The notes below the pieces were generated by a model. That model was not told the DNA's origin, did no database searches, and worked only from the letters and a program-made list of their open reading frames with translations. Shown here one piece after another: positions 1 through 6,000 of a DNA stretch of 8,245 nucleotides. Position numbers and translations under genes: made by a program. Position 1 is the first letter of the stretch. Every line of letters begins with the position of its first letter. Source of the DNA: Paracoccaceae bacterium (GTDB lineage Bacteria; Pseudomonadota; Alphaproteobacteria; Rhodobacterales; Rhodobacteraceae); contig JAHRVZ010000357.1 in the NCBI GenBank assembly GCA_019090405.1, forward strand, positions 1 through 8,245, read 5' to 3'.

Positions 1-19
1 CAACAACGACGTTGGCCAT
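1..19 (-). CDS. purA: Start of adenylosuccinate synthase (partial, runs off the left edge)
   Basis: Read on the minus strand from the ATG at 17-19, the first codons give MANVVV. This matches the usual beginning of alphaproteobacterial adenylosuccinate synthase, whose next residues form the GTP-binding glycine-rich loop (outside the window). A good ribosome binding site, AAAGGA (complement of 26-31), lies 6 bases upstream, which supports a real start. The enzyme joins aspartate to IMP using GTP, the first committed step of AMP synthesis, in the cytoplasm. Only six codons are visible, so the name rests on a very short match; any protein starting with a beta strand and a nucleotide-binding loop could begin similarly. 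Confidence 0.55.
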
Positions 20-54
20 GTTCGGTCCTTTACTGCGTCATTCAAACCCGCGCC

Positions 55-83
55 CGTATACCGACGTCAGGGCAACAGGGAAA
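55..83 (-). promoter_or_regulatory. Weak candidate promoter for the left-edge gene (purA)
   Basis: On the minus strand, TTTCCC (78-83) and TATACG (55-60) are separated by 17 bases and would give a leader of about 30 bases before the ATG at 19. The matches to the sigma-70 consensus are only 3/6 and 4/6. The rest of the gap 20-268, apart from the hairpin at 201-237, shows no convincing gene or RNA. Confidence 0.2.
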
Positions 84-200
84 CCTCAATAACGCCGCAG
101 TTGCGCAAAGTGTCGCCGGATACCACGGCTTGCCTGCTTTATTCGCAAGTCACAGCGCCGCATTTCGTACCGTAGATGAATGTTCAGTATCATCTGTCCA

Positions 201-237
201 CCAACAAGCCCGCCCAATAAAGGGCAGGCTTGTTTGG
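201..237 (-). terminator. Strong hairpin after the acidic-protein gene, probable terminator
   Basis: Arms at 201-215 and 222-237 pair over about 14 base pairs, with one C-A mismatch and one bulged T, around a 6-base loop (AATAAA on the plus strand). It sits 31 bases past the stop codon of the minus-strand gene and before the left-edge minus-strand gene, where a terminator is expected. The tract after the stem on the minus strand is not a clean run of T, so it may be a less efficient intrinsic terminator or an RNA 3' end stabiliser. The stem is nearly symmetric, but no plus-strand gene precedes it. Confidence 0.6.
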
Positions 238-268
238 CGAGCGTTTATTTGGGTTGCAATCGGCAGCG

Positions 269-2470
269 TTAGCCAACCGCGCGTTCGTCCGGGCGGAACC
301 CGATGTCTTCAGACGCCGTAAACTGCCCACCGCCAGTTTTCTGGATCTTGCCTTCGCGCAGCAGCTTGCCGAACGACCGCAATCCATCTTCGCGGCTAAA
401 TCCGTTGGTTTCAACCTGGCGCACCTTGGCCATCAGTTGTGGGCGTGTAAAATGCTCGCGGGTTTCGACAAAGGACATATAAGCCGCTGCCGCTTCGAGC
501 AGTTCTTTCAGGTCAGTGGCTTCCATATCTTTGGCAAACTTGACGAAACCACCTGTGCCATCACCTTCACCGGTGAATGGCTCATCGACGGGAACCGCAG
601 CCACACGGCGCGGGTGAATAGGACCACGCGGAGTTTGTTTGGCGTGGTCATCAACGCGTTGTTCTGCCACCAGCTTCAGCGGTGCAGGTTTTCCTGAAAT
701 CGGGCGGTTTGGACGTTTTGTTGTTTTCTCATCGTCAACCGCTTCGGGACGTCGCGGGCGCACCACACTGGCCAGATCCTTGCGATAGGCGCCATCATCT
801 GCACCACTATCGACACCACTTCCGGCTGCCTGTTCCGCATTCGCCACCGTCACAGCGGCCCGCAATTGCGAATATGTTTCGCGGCGAGAAGTTGTTTCAG
901 GATCATCCATTTTCGTATCTGCTGCTTGCAACAGACGGGATAGATCCTGTTCATCGTTACTTACTTCGGGTGGAAGATCGGTATCGTCCTCATAGGCGAA
1001 ATCGGACTCAAGCGCGGCTTCGTTGGCCGCCTGTGTACTGGCGGCATCAGGCGCGTCATGTTCATTTGCGTCGCGTTCCGATTGGCCAGTTTCTTCGGCT
1101 TCAACATCGGCGAGCTCGCGCAACAGATCAGCTTCGTCCTCGAACGAAAGCGTTGTCTCTTTGGATTCGAAACTCTCGTAGTCGGATTCATTTTGGCCCG
1201 TGACAATTGTGGATTCAAATTCCGTACGTTTGATTTTGAACACACGCCCTTTGCCCGAGGTTTGCGCGGTGTTGTCTGTATCACGCACGTCTTCAAGCAG
1301 ATTTCCAAGATCGTCGAGACCATCTATGTCGTCATCTTCTTCGCTGAAAATGTCATCATCTTCGATTTCGGAAGGATCGTAAGCCACAGCTTTGTCGTCC
1401 GGTTTGTCGTCCGGCGTTTCTGTTTCTTCTATCGAACTAAGTGCTGCAAATGCGTTGGTAATGTCGATATTGTTCTCATCGTCTTCGATGTCTGAAACGT
1501 CTTCTTGATCTTCGTCATCCACCATCAGTTCAGCCAAAGCTGACGCGATAGTGTCAGCTTCGGACTCTTCAAATTCAGAGTTCCGGGCAGTTTCAATGGG
1601 CGCAACCAGGTCTTCATCTTCGTATTCGTCGCTTTGAGCAGCTGAAGAAGACGCCAAAAACCGATTATCATCTTCGTCTTCGGGAATATCTACGCCTTTG
1701 GCAGATGCCTCGTTGCGCGAAACCACTGCACGAATGCGCTGCAATTTGGCGGCGATACTGTCAGCAGCAGGAGCAATGTCGTTTTCCTGGGCGATTGCAG
1801 GCTCAACATAGTCCTGCATTTGTTCAATTTCTGCAGTCGCGATTACAGGCTGGTCGTCTTCAGCCTGATCGTCCGCTGGTTCATCGTCCGCTAGTTCGTC
1901 GTCTACTGGTTCGTCGTCTGCTGAAAGAGCGTCTTCTGTGACAGTCGGTGCAATATCTGTCTCGGCGACTATCTCGGCAGGTGCAGGGGCGGTCATCTTG
2001 GTCGGCGGAACCGGCTCGGGGGTCTTGATTTCGTCGATATCTGCGATTTCGACAGCAACAGGTTCTTCAACCGTGTCTTCAATCAGGTTTTCGACAACTG
2101 GTTCTTCCGCGACTTCGGGGGCAGCCACCTCAGCAACCGTCACATCAGCAACCGTCACATCAGAAACGGGGGCCAACTCAGCAACGGGCGCAGTTGGCTT
2201 GTCTACTGTATCGGTTTCATTCGCACGCAGAACGATTCCGGACTCGCCCTCATAGGCGTCAACCGGGCTGGAAATCTGGCGCTGAGCAATACGGGCCATC
2301 ATTTCTGCGTCCAATTGCGGAGGCTCAGCACCAAAATACCGATCATCCGACGCAAGATCGCGGAAATACTCGGCGATCGCCTTCATCGTGCTAAAGGAAT
2401 CGTCGAATCCTTCAAGCGTACAGGAAAAGGTCCCGTATGATACGGTAAGTATCTTATTATTGTTAACCAT
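269..2470 (-). CDS. Large acidic protein of unknown function, Roseobacter-type
   Basis: Encodes 733 residues from an ATG with an AGAGGA ribosome binding site 10 bases upstream. I recognise the general type from Rhodobacteraceae genomes but know of no established function. Visible layout: a compact head (about 1-68; KILTVSYGTFSCTLEGF, then a helix ending in RYFGAEPP); a long Asp/Glu/Ala/Val/Pro-rich low-complexity middle (about 84-400) with tandem repeats; an embedded basic helix around 238-255 (AAKLQRIRAVVSR); a second acidic part to about 520; an Arg/Lys/Pro-rich stretch (about 562-625); and a folded-looking helical tail (about 641-733) ending in a GKLLREGKIQ-GGGQF pattern that resembles a small winged-helix fold. 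There is no signal peptide and no membrane segment, so it is probably cytoplasmic. Related proteins may carry labels such as chemotaxis protein CheA, but no histidine phosphotransfer or kinase motif is visible here. Inference: a scaffold or adaptor with terminal binding modules. It is divergent from thiN. Confidence 0.85.
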   Translation of the reverse strand: MVNNNKILTVSYGTFSCTLEGFDDSFSTMKAIAEYFRDLASDDRYFGAEPPQLDAEMMARIAQRQISSPVDAYEGESGIVLRANETDTVDKPTAPVAELAPVSDVTVADVTVAEVAAPEVAEEPVVENLIEDTVEEPVAVEIADIDEIKTPEPVPPTKMTAPAPAEIVAETDIAPTVTEDALSADDEPVDDELADDEPADDQAEDDQPVIATAEIEQMQDYVEPAIAQENDIAPAADSIAAKLQRIRAVVSRNEASAKGVDIPEDEDDNRFLASSSAAQSDEYEDEDLVAPIETARNSEFEESEADTIASALAELMVDDEDQEDVSDIEDDENNIDITNAFAALSSIEETETPDDKPDDKAVAYDPSEIEDDDIFSEEDDDIDGLDDLGNLLEDVRDTDNTAQTSGKGRVFKIKRTEFESTIVTGQNESDYESFESKETTLSFEDEADLLRELADVEAEETGQSERDANEHDAPDAASTQAANEAALESDFAYEDDTDLPPEVSNDEQDLSRLLQAADTKMDDPETTSRRETYSQLRAAVTVANAEQAAGSGVDSGADDGAYRKDLASVVRPRRPEAVDDEKTTKRPNRPISGKPAPLKLVAEQRVDDHAKQTPRGPIHPRRVAAVPVDEPFTGEGDGTGGFVKFAKDMEATDLKELLEAAAAYMSFVETREHFTRPQLMAKVRQVETNGFSREDGLRSFGKLLREGKIQKTGGGQFTASEDIGFRPDERAVG
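1861..1921. repeat. 15-base repeats coding for an acidic DDE-type motif
   Basis: Imperfect 15-base units (variants of CTGGTTCGTCGTCTG) run head to tail inside the acidic-protein gene. On the coding strand they give about residues 184-203, a five-residue pattern ADDEP-VDDEL-ADDEP-ADDQA. The reading frame is kept because the unit is a multiple of three. Confidence 0.75.
2131..2160. repeat. Perfect 15-base tandem duplication in the acidic-protein gene
   Basis: CAGCAACCGTCACAT occurs twice without a gap (2131-2145 and 2146-2160), and a decayed partial third copy follows (CAGAAACG). It encodes DVTVA twice, at about residues 104-113. The identity at the DNA level suggests a recent slippage event. 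Confidence 0.85.
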
Positions 2471-2488
2471 GGGATGCTCGTCCTCTAC

Positions 2489-2502
2489 TTGATTACGATC
2501 AA
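2489..2502. promoter_or_regulatory. Perfect FNR/CRP-family binding palindrome (TTGAT-N4-ATCAA)
   Basis: The sequence TTGAT TACG ATCAA is an exact match to the consensus bound by FNR-type regulators (FnrL and Dnr in Rhodobacteraceae), which respond to low oxygen or nitric oxide. It lies in the divergent region, 18 bases before the ATG of the acidic-protein gene and 106 bases before thiN. Its right half-site overlaps the proposed -10 element of the minus-strand promoter (2498-2503), which would suit repression of the acidic gene. For thiN, a TATCAT at 2555-2560 would place the box centre about 71 bases upstream of the start of transcription, a distance compatible with activation. The motif is plainly there; the regulatory direction is inference. 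Confidence 0.6.
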
Positions 2503-2526
2503 ACTATTGATATGCCAGAACGTCAA
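2498..2526 (-). promoter_or_regulatory. Candidate sigma-70 promoter of the acidic-protein gene
   Basis: On the minus strand TTGACG (2521-2526, 5/6 to consensus) is followed after exactly 17 bases by TTTGAT (2498-2503, 4/6). This puts transcription start about 20 bases before the ATG at 2470. The -10 element shares bases with the FNR-type palindrome, so a bound regulator would block polymerase. Confidence 0.45.
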
Positions 2527-2554
2527 AAGCGGTCCGAATCTGTGCTCAATAGCG

Positions 2555-2560
2555 TATCAT
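2555..2560 (+). promoter_or_regulatory. Possible -10 element for thiN
   Basis: TATCAT matches the -10 consensus at 5/6 and lies 48 bases before the thiN ATG. The expected -35 position (about 2532-2537, GTCCGA) is poor, so this promoter would probably need an activator; the FNR-type box upstream is a candidate. No TPP riboswitch core was recognised in the leader. Confidence 0.3.
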
Positions 2561-2608
2561 TTTGTGGCGAGAATGTGATCTGTTTCCAAAATAGGCGGTA
2601 ATCCACCC

Positions 2609-3286
2609 ATGAATGACCATATTGTTCAGTGTTTTGACCCAGTTGCCCTGATTGGCGGTGGTTATCTTGGTAAACGTGACCTGGAATTGGTGTTGAAACG
2701 GTCAACCATGTTGGTCGCGGCTGACGGTGGCGCAACGGCTGCGCTGCGCGCTGGGATTGTACCTGATGCAGTGATTGGCGACTTTGATTCGCTTCCACCC
2801 AGCGATGCTGCACGCATACCGCAGGACCGACTGCATCTTGTGTCCGAACAGGATAGCACCGATTTTGACAAGGCGCTGAGTGCAATTGATGCGCCACTGG
2901 TGTTGGCGGTTGGTTTTTTGGGTGCGCGCGTGGATCACCAGTTGGCGGCATTAACCACTTTGGCAGTTAACGCTTTCCGGCCCTGTATTCTGATTGGCTC
3001 TGAAGAGATCATTTTCCACGCTCCGCCACGTTTAGAACTGGCATTGTCGGCGGGGGATGTTGTTTCACTGTTTCCAATGGCACCTGTTACCGGGTGCTCA
3101 ACCGGTTTGGAATGGCCGATAGATGGTCTTGCCTTTGCCCCGGATCAAAGGGTCGGCACGTCGAACCGTGCGACCGGAGTAGTCACGTTGGACATGGATA
3201 AGCCGGGGATGTTGGTGATCGTCCCTCGTTCAGCATTGGACATTGTTATACAGGCGCTGGGTCATACAGGCGCTTGCACGGCCTGA
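2609..3286 (+). CDS. thiN: Thiamine diphosphokinase
   Basis: Transfers a diphosphate group from ATP to thiamine, giving thiamine diphosphate, the cofactor of transketolase, pyruvate dehydrogenase and related enzymes; cytoplasmic. The 225 residues fit the bacterial family. Family signatures are clear: AADGGA (37-42), IGDFDS (56-61), EQDSTDFDKAL (80-90), GARVDHQLA (105-113) and, in the C-terminal thiamine-binding beta domain, GTSN (183-186). The acidic residues in the GDFDS and DSTDFDKA motifs are those expected to bind Mg-nucleotide. The ATG has an AGGCGG site 10 bases upstream. In many alphaproteobacteria this gene follows a thiamine ABC transporter; here it stands alone, divergent from the acidic-protein gene and convergent with a DMT transporter. 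Some databases use the name tpk. Confidence 0.95.
   Translation: MNDHIVQCFDPVALIGGGYLGKRDLELVLKRSTMLVAADGGATAALRAGIVPDAVIGDFDSLPPSDAARIPQDRLHLVSEQDSTDFDKALSAIDAPLVLAVGFLGARVDHQLAALTTLAVNAFRPCILIGSEEIIFHAPPRLELALSAGDVVSLFPMAPVTGCSTGLEWPIDGLAFAPDQRVGTSNRATGVVTLDMDKPGMLVIVPRSALDIVIQALGHTGACTA
3248..3274. repeat. 11-base direct repeat at the thiN/transporter 3' overlap
   Basis: ATACAGGCGCT occurs at 3248-3258 and again at 3264-3274. It covers the end of thiN and the stop codon of the convergent transporter gene. A local duplication could have moved one stop codon into the other gene and produced the 25-base overlap. Confidence 0.6.
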
Positions 3287-4200
3287 TCATTTGGATGCTC
3301 ACGGGCTTTGGCCCGTGCAGTGATCTGTTCTCGCAAGATAATATAAAGTCCCGCAGCCATGGTGATGCAAATTCCAACTGCCGCCAGATTGTTGGGCAGG
3401 TCATTAAACACAAGCCAACCGATTGCGGTGGCAATCGGGATTTCCAGATATTGCATGGGCGCCACTGTCGCCGCAGGCGCATAGCGTAGCGACCAGGTCA
3501 TCAGCAGATGTGCACCCGTTCCCAGCAGGCCGATGGCCAGTAACAACGTCCATTCAAACGTGTCCGGAGCAATCATTGTCAGAGGCTTGAACCCAAAGGA
3601 ATGCCCAACCCAGATCGCAGGCACGATAAATATGCAAGCCATGACACCACTGACCGCCTGAAGCGCCACCGGGTCGGTTTCATGGGCAATCTGACGCGTG
3701 GTCAGGATGAAAAACGAGAACAGAACCGCCACAGCCAGCGGCCACAAGGCGGGCAGCCCGATATCGACAAAACTTGGCTGGATGACCAGCAGCGTGCCAA
3801 AAAATCCAAACGCACAGGCCAGGATGCGGGGCATGCCCACTTCTTCGTTCAGGAAATATTTGCCTAATATCAACATGATGAAAGGCATAACAAAGGCAAT
3901 CGCCACTGCATCGGCCAGTGGCAGATACATAAGTGCCGTGAACATCGAGCCTATTCCGGCAATGTGCAATACCGTTCGCAGGAGTATCATGCGCAGCAAC
4001 CAGCCAGACATTCGCCAGGCGCGGCGGGTCACGATCACGATTGGAACCAGTATAATAGCCTGAAGTCCAAAGCGCACCAAAAGCAGTTCGCCCAAGGGAA
4101 TGGTTGCCCCCAACACTTTGGCAATTGCATCCCCTATCGGAGCAATTGCGCAAAATCCAAGCATTAGTAGGATACCCAGTACGGGTCGATCAGTGTTCAT
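3262..4200 (-). CDS. EamA-domain (DMT superfamily) inner-membrane transporter
   Basis: Encodes 312 residues from the ATG at 4198-4200. A TTG at 4248 would add 16 residues but has no typical look, and the ATG places the first membrane helix right after a short MNTDRP head. About ten hydrophobic helices can be seen (first around residues 7-27, last around 272-288), arranged as two EamA repeats (about 5-140 and 150-288). Motifs typical of the family are YLPLADAVAIAFVMPF (92-107) with a following NEE (118-120), and APMQYLEIPIA (247-257) then FNDLP (265-269) in the second repeat. The C-terminal tail is charged and cytoplasmic. The substrate cannot be told from sequence; relatives export or import small metabolites, and nucleotide-sugar or amino-acid export are among the options. 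It is downstream of sdaA on the same strand with an 89-base gap, so co-transcription is possible, and it overlaps thiN by 25 bases tail to tail. Confidence 0.88.
   Translation of the reverse strand: MNTDRPVLGILLMLGFCAIAPIGDAIAKVLGATIPLGELLLVRFGLQAIILVPIVIVTRRAWRMSGWLLRMILLRTVLHIAGIGSMFTALMYLPLADAVAIAFVMPFIMLILGKYFLNEEVGMPRILACAFGFFGTLLVIQPSFVDIGLPALWPLAVAVLFSFFILTTRQIAHETDPVALQAVSGVMACIFIVPAIWVGHSFGFKPLTMIAPDTFEWTLLLAIGLLGTGAHLLMTWSLRYAPAATVAPMQYLEIPIATAIGWLVFNDLPNNLAAVGICITMAAGLYIILREQITARAKAREHPNDQAVQAPV
3300..3317 (+). terminator. Possible thiN terminator hairpin inside the transporter gene
   Basis: CACGGGC (3300-3306) and GCCCGTG (3311-3317) form a perfect 7-base-pair stem with a TTTG loop, starting 14 bases after the thiN stop. 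No T-run follows on the plus strand. It lies in the last codons of the convergent transporter gene, so the sequence is also under coding constraint. Confidence 0.35.
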
Positions 4201-4289
4201 ACTTCGGACGGTAGCATGGCAGACGTAAATCGCAAGCACAGGTTGCAATTAGTTAACGAATTTATCGTTGACCCAAGGTCATGCAAATT

Positions 4290-5663
4290 TCAACAATTGG
4301 GGATATTTACCGCTAACCCGCCCAGCGATGTCTCTTTGTAATTGTCATGCATATCCTGTCCGGTTTGACGCATTGTTTCGATACAGGTATCCAGCGGTAC
4401 CAGATGTGATCCATCCCCACGCAACGCGAGACTCGCCGCAGACACCGCTTTGATCGCGCCAAGCCCGTTGCGTTCGATGCAGGGCACCTGAACCAAGCCG
4501 CGGACCGGATCACAGGTCATTCCCAGATGATGCTCAAGGGCGATTTCGGCCGCGTTTTCCACCTGTGCCGGGCTGCCCCCCATCACCGCACATAATCCGG
4601 CGGCAGCCATTGCGGCGGCGCTGCCGACTTCGGCCTGACATCCCGCCTCGGCCCCCGAAATCGAAGCGTTGTATTTCACCAGCCCGCCAATGGCGGCAGC
4701 TGTCAGCAGGAAGTCTTCGATATGTTTGTCTGAGGCTCCGGGAACGTGATCCAGATAATAACGCAAAGTTGCCGGCAGCACCCCAGCGGCACCATTAGTC
4801 GGGGCGGTGACAACCTGACCCCCGGCCGCGTTTTCTTCGTTAACGGCCATGGCGTAAACGCTCATCCAGTCATTGATGGTGTGTGGGGCAGTCAGGTTCA
4901 TACCGCGTTCTGATTGCAGCGCGTCATGGATATCTTTGGCCCGGCGTTTTACGTTCAATCCGCCCGGAAGCGTGCCGCCCGTGGCCAACCCTCGGTCCAT
5001 ACAGTCGCGCATGACCTGCCAAAGTCGGGCGGTTCCATTGGTCAGGCTGGCCGCGCTGTTGCGTGACAGTTCGTTGACACGTTTCATCGCGGCGATGGAT
5101 TTGCCGGATTCTGCCGCCATGTCGATCATTTCGATGGCCGTTTTGAATGGGAACGGCACCGGAGCGCCTTGGTCTGTGTCTTTGCCTGCACTCAGTTCGG
5201 CCTGGGTCATGACAAACCCACCACCAATTGAAAAGTAGCTTTCTCGCAGTATCACATCGCCCTGTTTGTCTGTCGCCATCAGGATCATACCGTTGGCGTG
5301 GCCGGGCAGGGGGTGGTCATAATCAAAGATCAGATCAGTCGCCGGGTTGAATCGAAGCCTGCCCAGCCCGTCAGGCGTAACTATGTGCGCGGCCTTGATC
5401 TCGGCCATGGTTTTGGCCGCATTCTCAGCATCATAGGTTTCCGGTACAAATCCGGCGAGCCCCAGTATCGTGGCGCGATCTGTTGCGTGGCCAACACCGG
5501 TAAAGGCAAGCGAGCCATGTAGTGAAACACGCAATCCGGCGAATTCAAAGGGTGAGGCGCGCATCAGGTCCAGAAACCGCGAGGCGGCAACCATTGGGCC
5601 CATTGTATGGGACGAGGATGGGCCGACGCCGACTTTGAACATATCAAAAACCGAGAGGAACAT
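4290..5663 (-). CDS. sdaA: L-serine ammonia-lyase (single-chain, 4Fe-4S type)
   Basis: Deaminates L-serine to pyruvate and ammonia using a [4Fe-4S] cluster instead of pyridoxal phosphate; cytoplasmic. The 457 residues match the single-chain form, with a beta domain first (GPSSSHT at 14-20, where the family signature lies) and the catalytic alpha domain second (TAPTNGAAG at 286-294, GAEAGCQAEVG at 337-347). Cys342, Cys384 and Cys395 are spaced as the three cluster ligands of the Legionella enzyme. The last residue, Cys457, matches the C-terminal cysteine that folds back as the fourth ligand until serine displaces it. The chosen ATG gives the standard MFLSVFDMFKVGVGPSSSHT beginning, with AAGGA (complement of 5675-5679) 11 bases upstream. 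The frame stays open to 5846, but the extra 61 residues are unlike the family. It is divergent from rpiA. Confidence 0.95.
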   Translation of the reverse strand: MFLSVFDMFKVGVGPSSSHTMGPMVAASRFLDLMRASPFEFAGLRVSLHGSLAFTGVGHATDRATILGLAGFVPETYDAENAAKTMAEIKAAHIVTPDGLGRLRFNPATDLIFDYDHPLPGHANGMILMATDKQGDVILRESYFSIGGGFVMTQAELSAGKDTDQGAPVPFPFKTAIEMIDMAAESGKSIAAMKRVNELSRNSAASLTNGTARLWQVMRDCMDRGLATGGTLPGGLNVKRRAKDIHDALQSERGMNLTAPHTINDWMSVYAMAVNEENAAGGQVVTAPTNGAAGVLPATLRYYLDHVPGASDKHIEDFLLTAAAIGGLVKYNASISGAEAGCQAEVGSAAAMAAAGLCAVMGGSPAQVENAAEIALEHHLGMTCDPVRGLVQVPCIERNGLGAIKAVSAASLALRGDGSHLVPLDTCIETMRQTGQDMHDNYKETSLGGLAVNIPNC

Positions 5664-5676
5664 CAGGTGGCAAATC

Positions 5677-5688
5677 CTTCTGCAGAAG
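5677..5688. promoter_or_regulatory. Perfect 12-base palindrome beside the sdaA ribosome binding site
   Basis: CTTCTGCAGAAG is its own reverse complement and shares bases with the AAGGA site used by sdaA. It could be a repressor operator within the leader, or in RNA a weak 4-pair hairpin that partly hides the ribosome binding site. No regulator is encoded nearby, and chance occurrence is possible. Confidence 0.3.
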
Positions 5689-5890
5689 TGGTGTTGCCGC
5701 GGGTATTGTGAGGGCAATAGGGAGTGTTCATCTTTATGTTGTGCCGCTGTAGACCGGATTGCGCCAGACAGAAAACGACTCATCGCGCCGGATTTCTGAC
5801 CCTGACTGCCGGTTTTGATCCAAAGGAGCGCGCCTGCGGCACGCAAGACATTTTTTATTTGGCGCCCGTGGCAGTTGTTTGCGCCCGAAT

Positions 5891-5905
5891 TGATAGCGCA
5901 TATCA
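5891..5905. promoter_or_regulatory. Inverted repeat TGATA-N5-TATCA upstream of rpiA
   Basis: Five-base arms flank GCGCA about 95 bases before the rpiA start. It resembles the half-sites of many dimeric regulators but its spacing does not fit the FNR consensus (N4 between TTGAT and ATCAA). The arms are short, so it may be coincidence. Confidence 0.25.
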
Positions 5906-6000
5906 GTTGCTGCAGGCAAAATGGGACATGGGCAAATCAACGCTCGCACCTTGGCGGCTTCTTATTTATAACCGGCGCAACGTTTACTGGAGCTGCTGCC

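Larger units (their letters stand above)
5664..6000. promoter_or_regulatory. Divergent sdaA/rpiA promoter region, 337 bases without a gene
   Basis: The stretch must hold the promoters of sdaA (leftward) and rpiA (rightward). For rpiA, a TATAAC at 5967-5972 is a good -10 match (5/6), with TTGGCG too close upstream to be its -35. Two palindromes stand out: CTTCTGCAGAAG (5677-5688), next to the sdaA ribosome binding site, and TGATA-N5-TATCA (5891-5905). A T-rich run at 5851-5859 has no proper stem before it and no gene upstream to terminate. Frames open across this stretch only extend sdaA or rpiA beyond their family starts. I see no small RNA or riboswitch that I can name. Confidence 0.5.

Noticed and set aside
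1058..1495. Open frames on the plus strand opposite the acidic gene, including Phe/Val-rich and Ser/Thr-rich ones
   Set aside because: They mirror the GAA/GAT-rich codons of the real minus-strand gene (giving TTC/ATC), which explains their hydrophobic look; none has a family match or a suitable start context.
269..2470. Chemotaxis histidine kinase CheA
   Set aside because: No histidine phosphotransfer domain, no ATPase motifs and no CheW-like domain; the acidic low-complexity body does not resemble CheA.
2471..2608. TPP riboswitch in front of thiN
   Set aside because: I could not find the conserved CTGAGA-type core or the paired arms in the 138-base region, and kinase genes for salvage are often not riboswitch-controlled.
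4255..4269. Terminator hairpin between sdaA and the DMT gene
   Set aside because: Only a five-pair stem (AACGA/TCGTT) with no T-run on the minus strand; too weak to call.
4290..5846. A 518-residue version of the serine dehydratase starting at 5846
   Set aside because: The extra 61 residues show no family similarity, and the family start MFLSVFDMF with a ribosome binding site lies at 5663.
5822..5860. Intrinsic terminator (GC-rich stretch followed by T-run) in the sdaA/rpiA gap
   Set aside because: The stem is only three pairs interrupted by bulges, is six bases away from the T-run, and no plus-strand gene lies upstream to be terminated.
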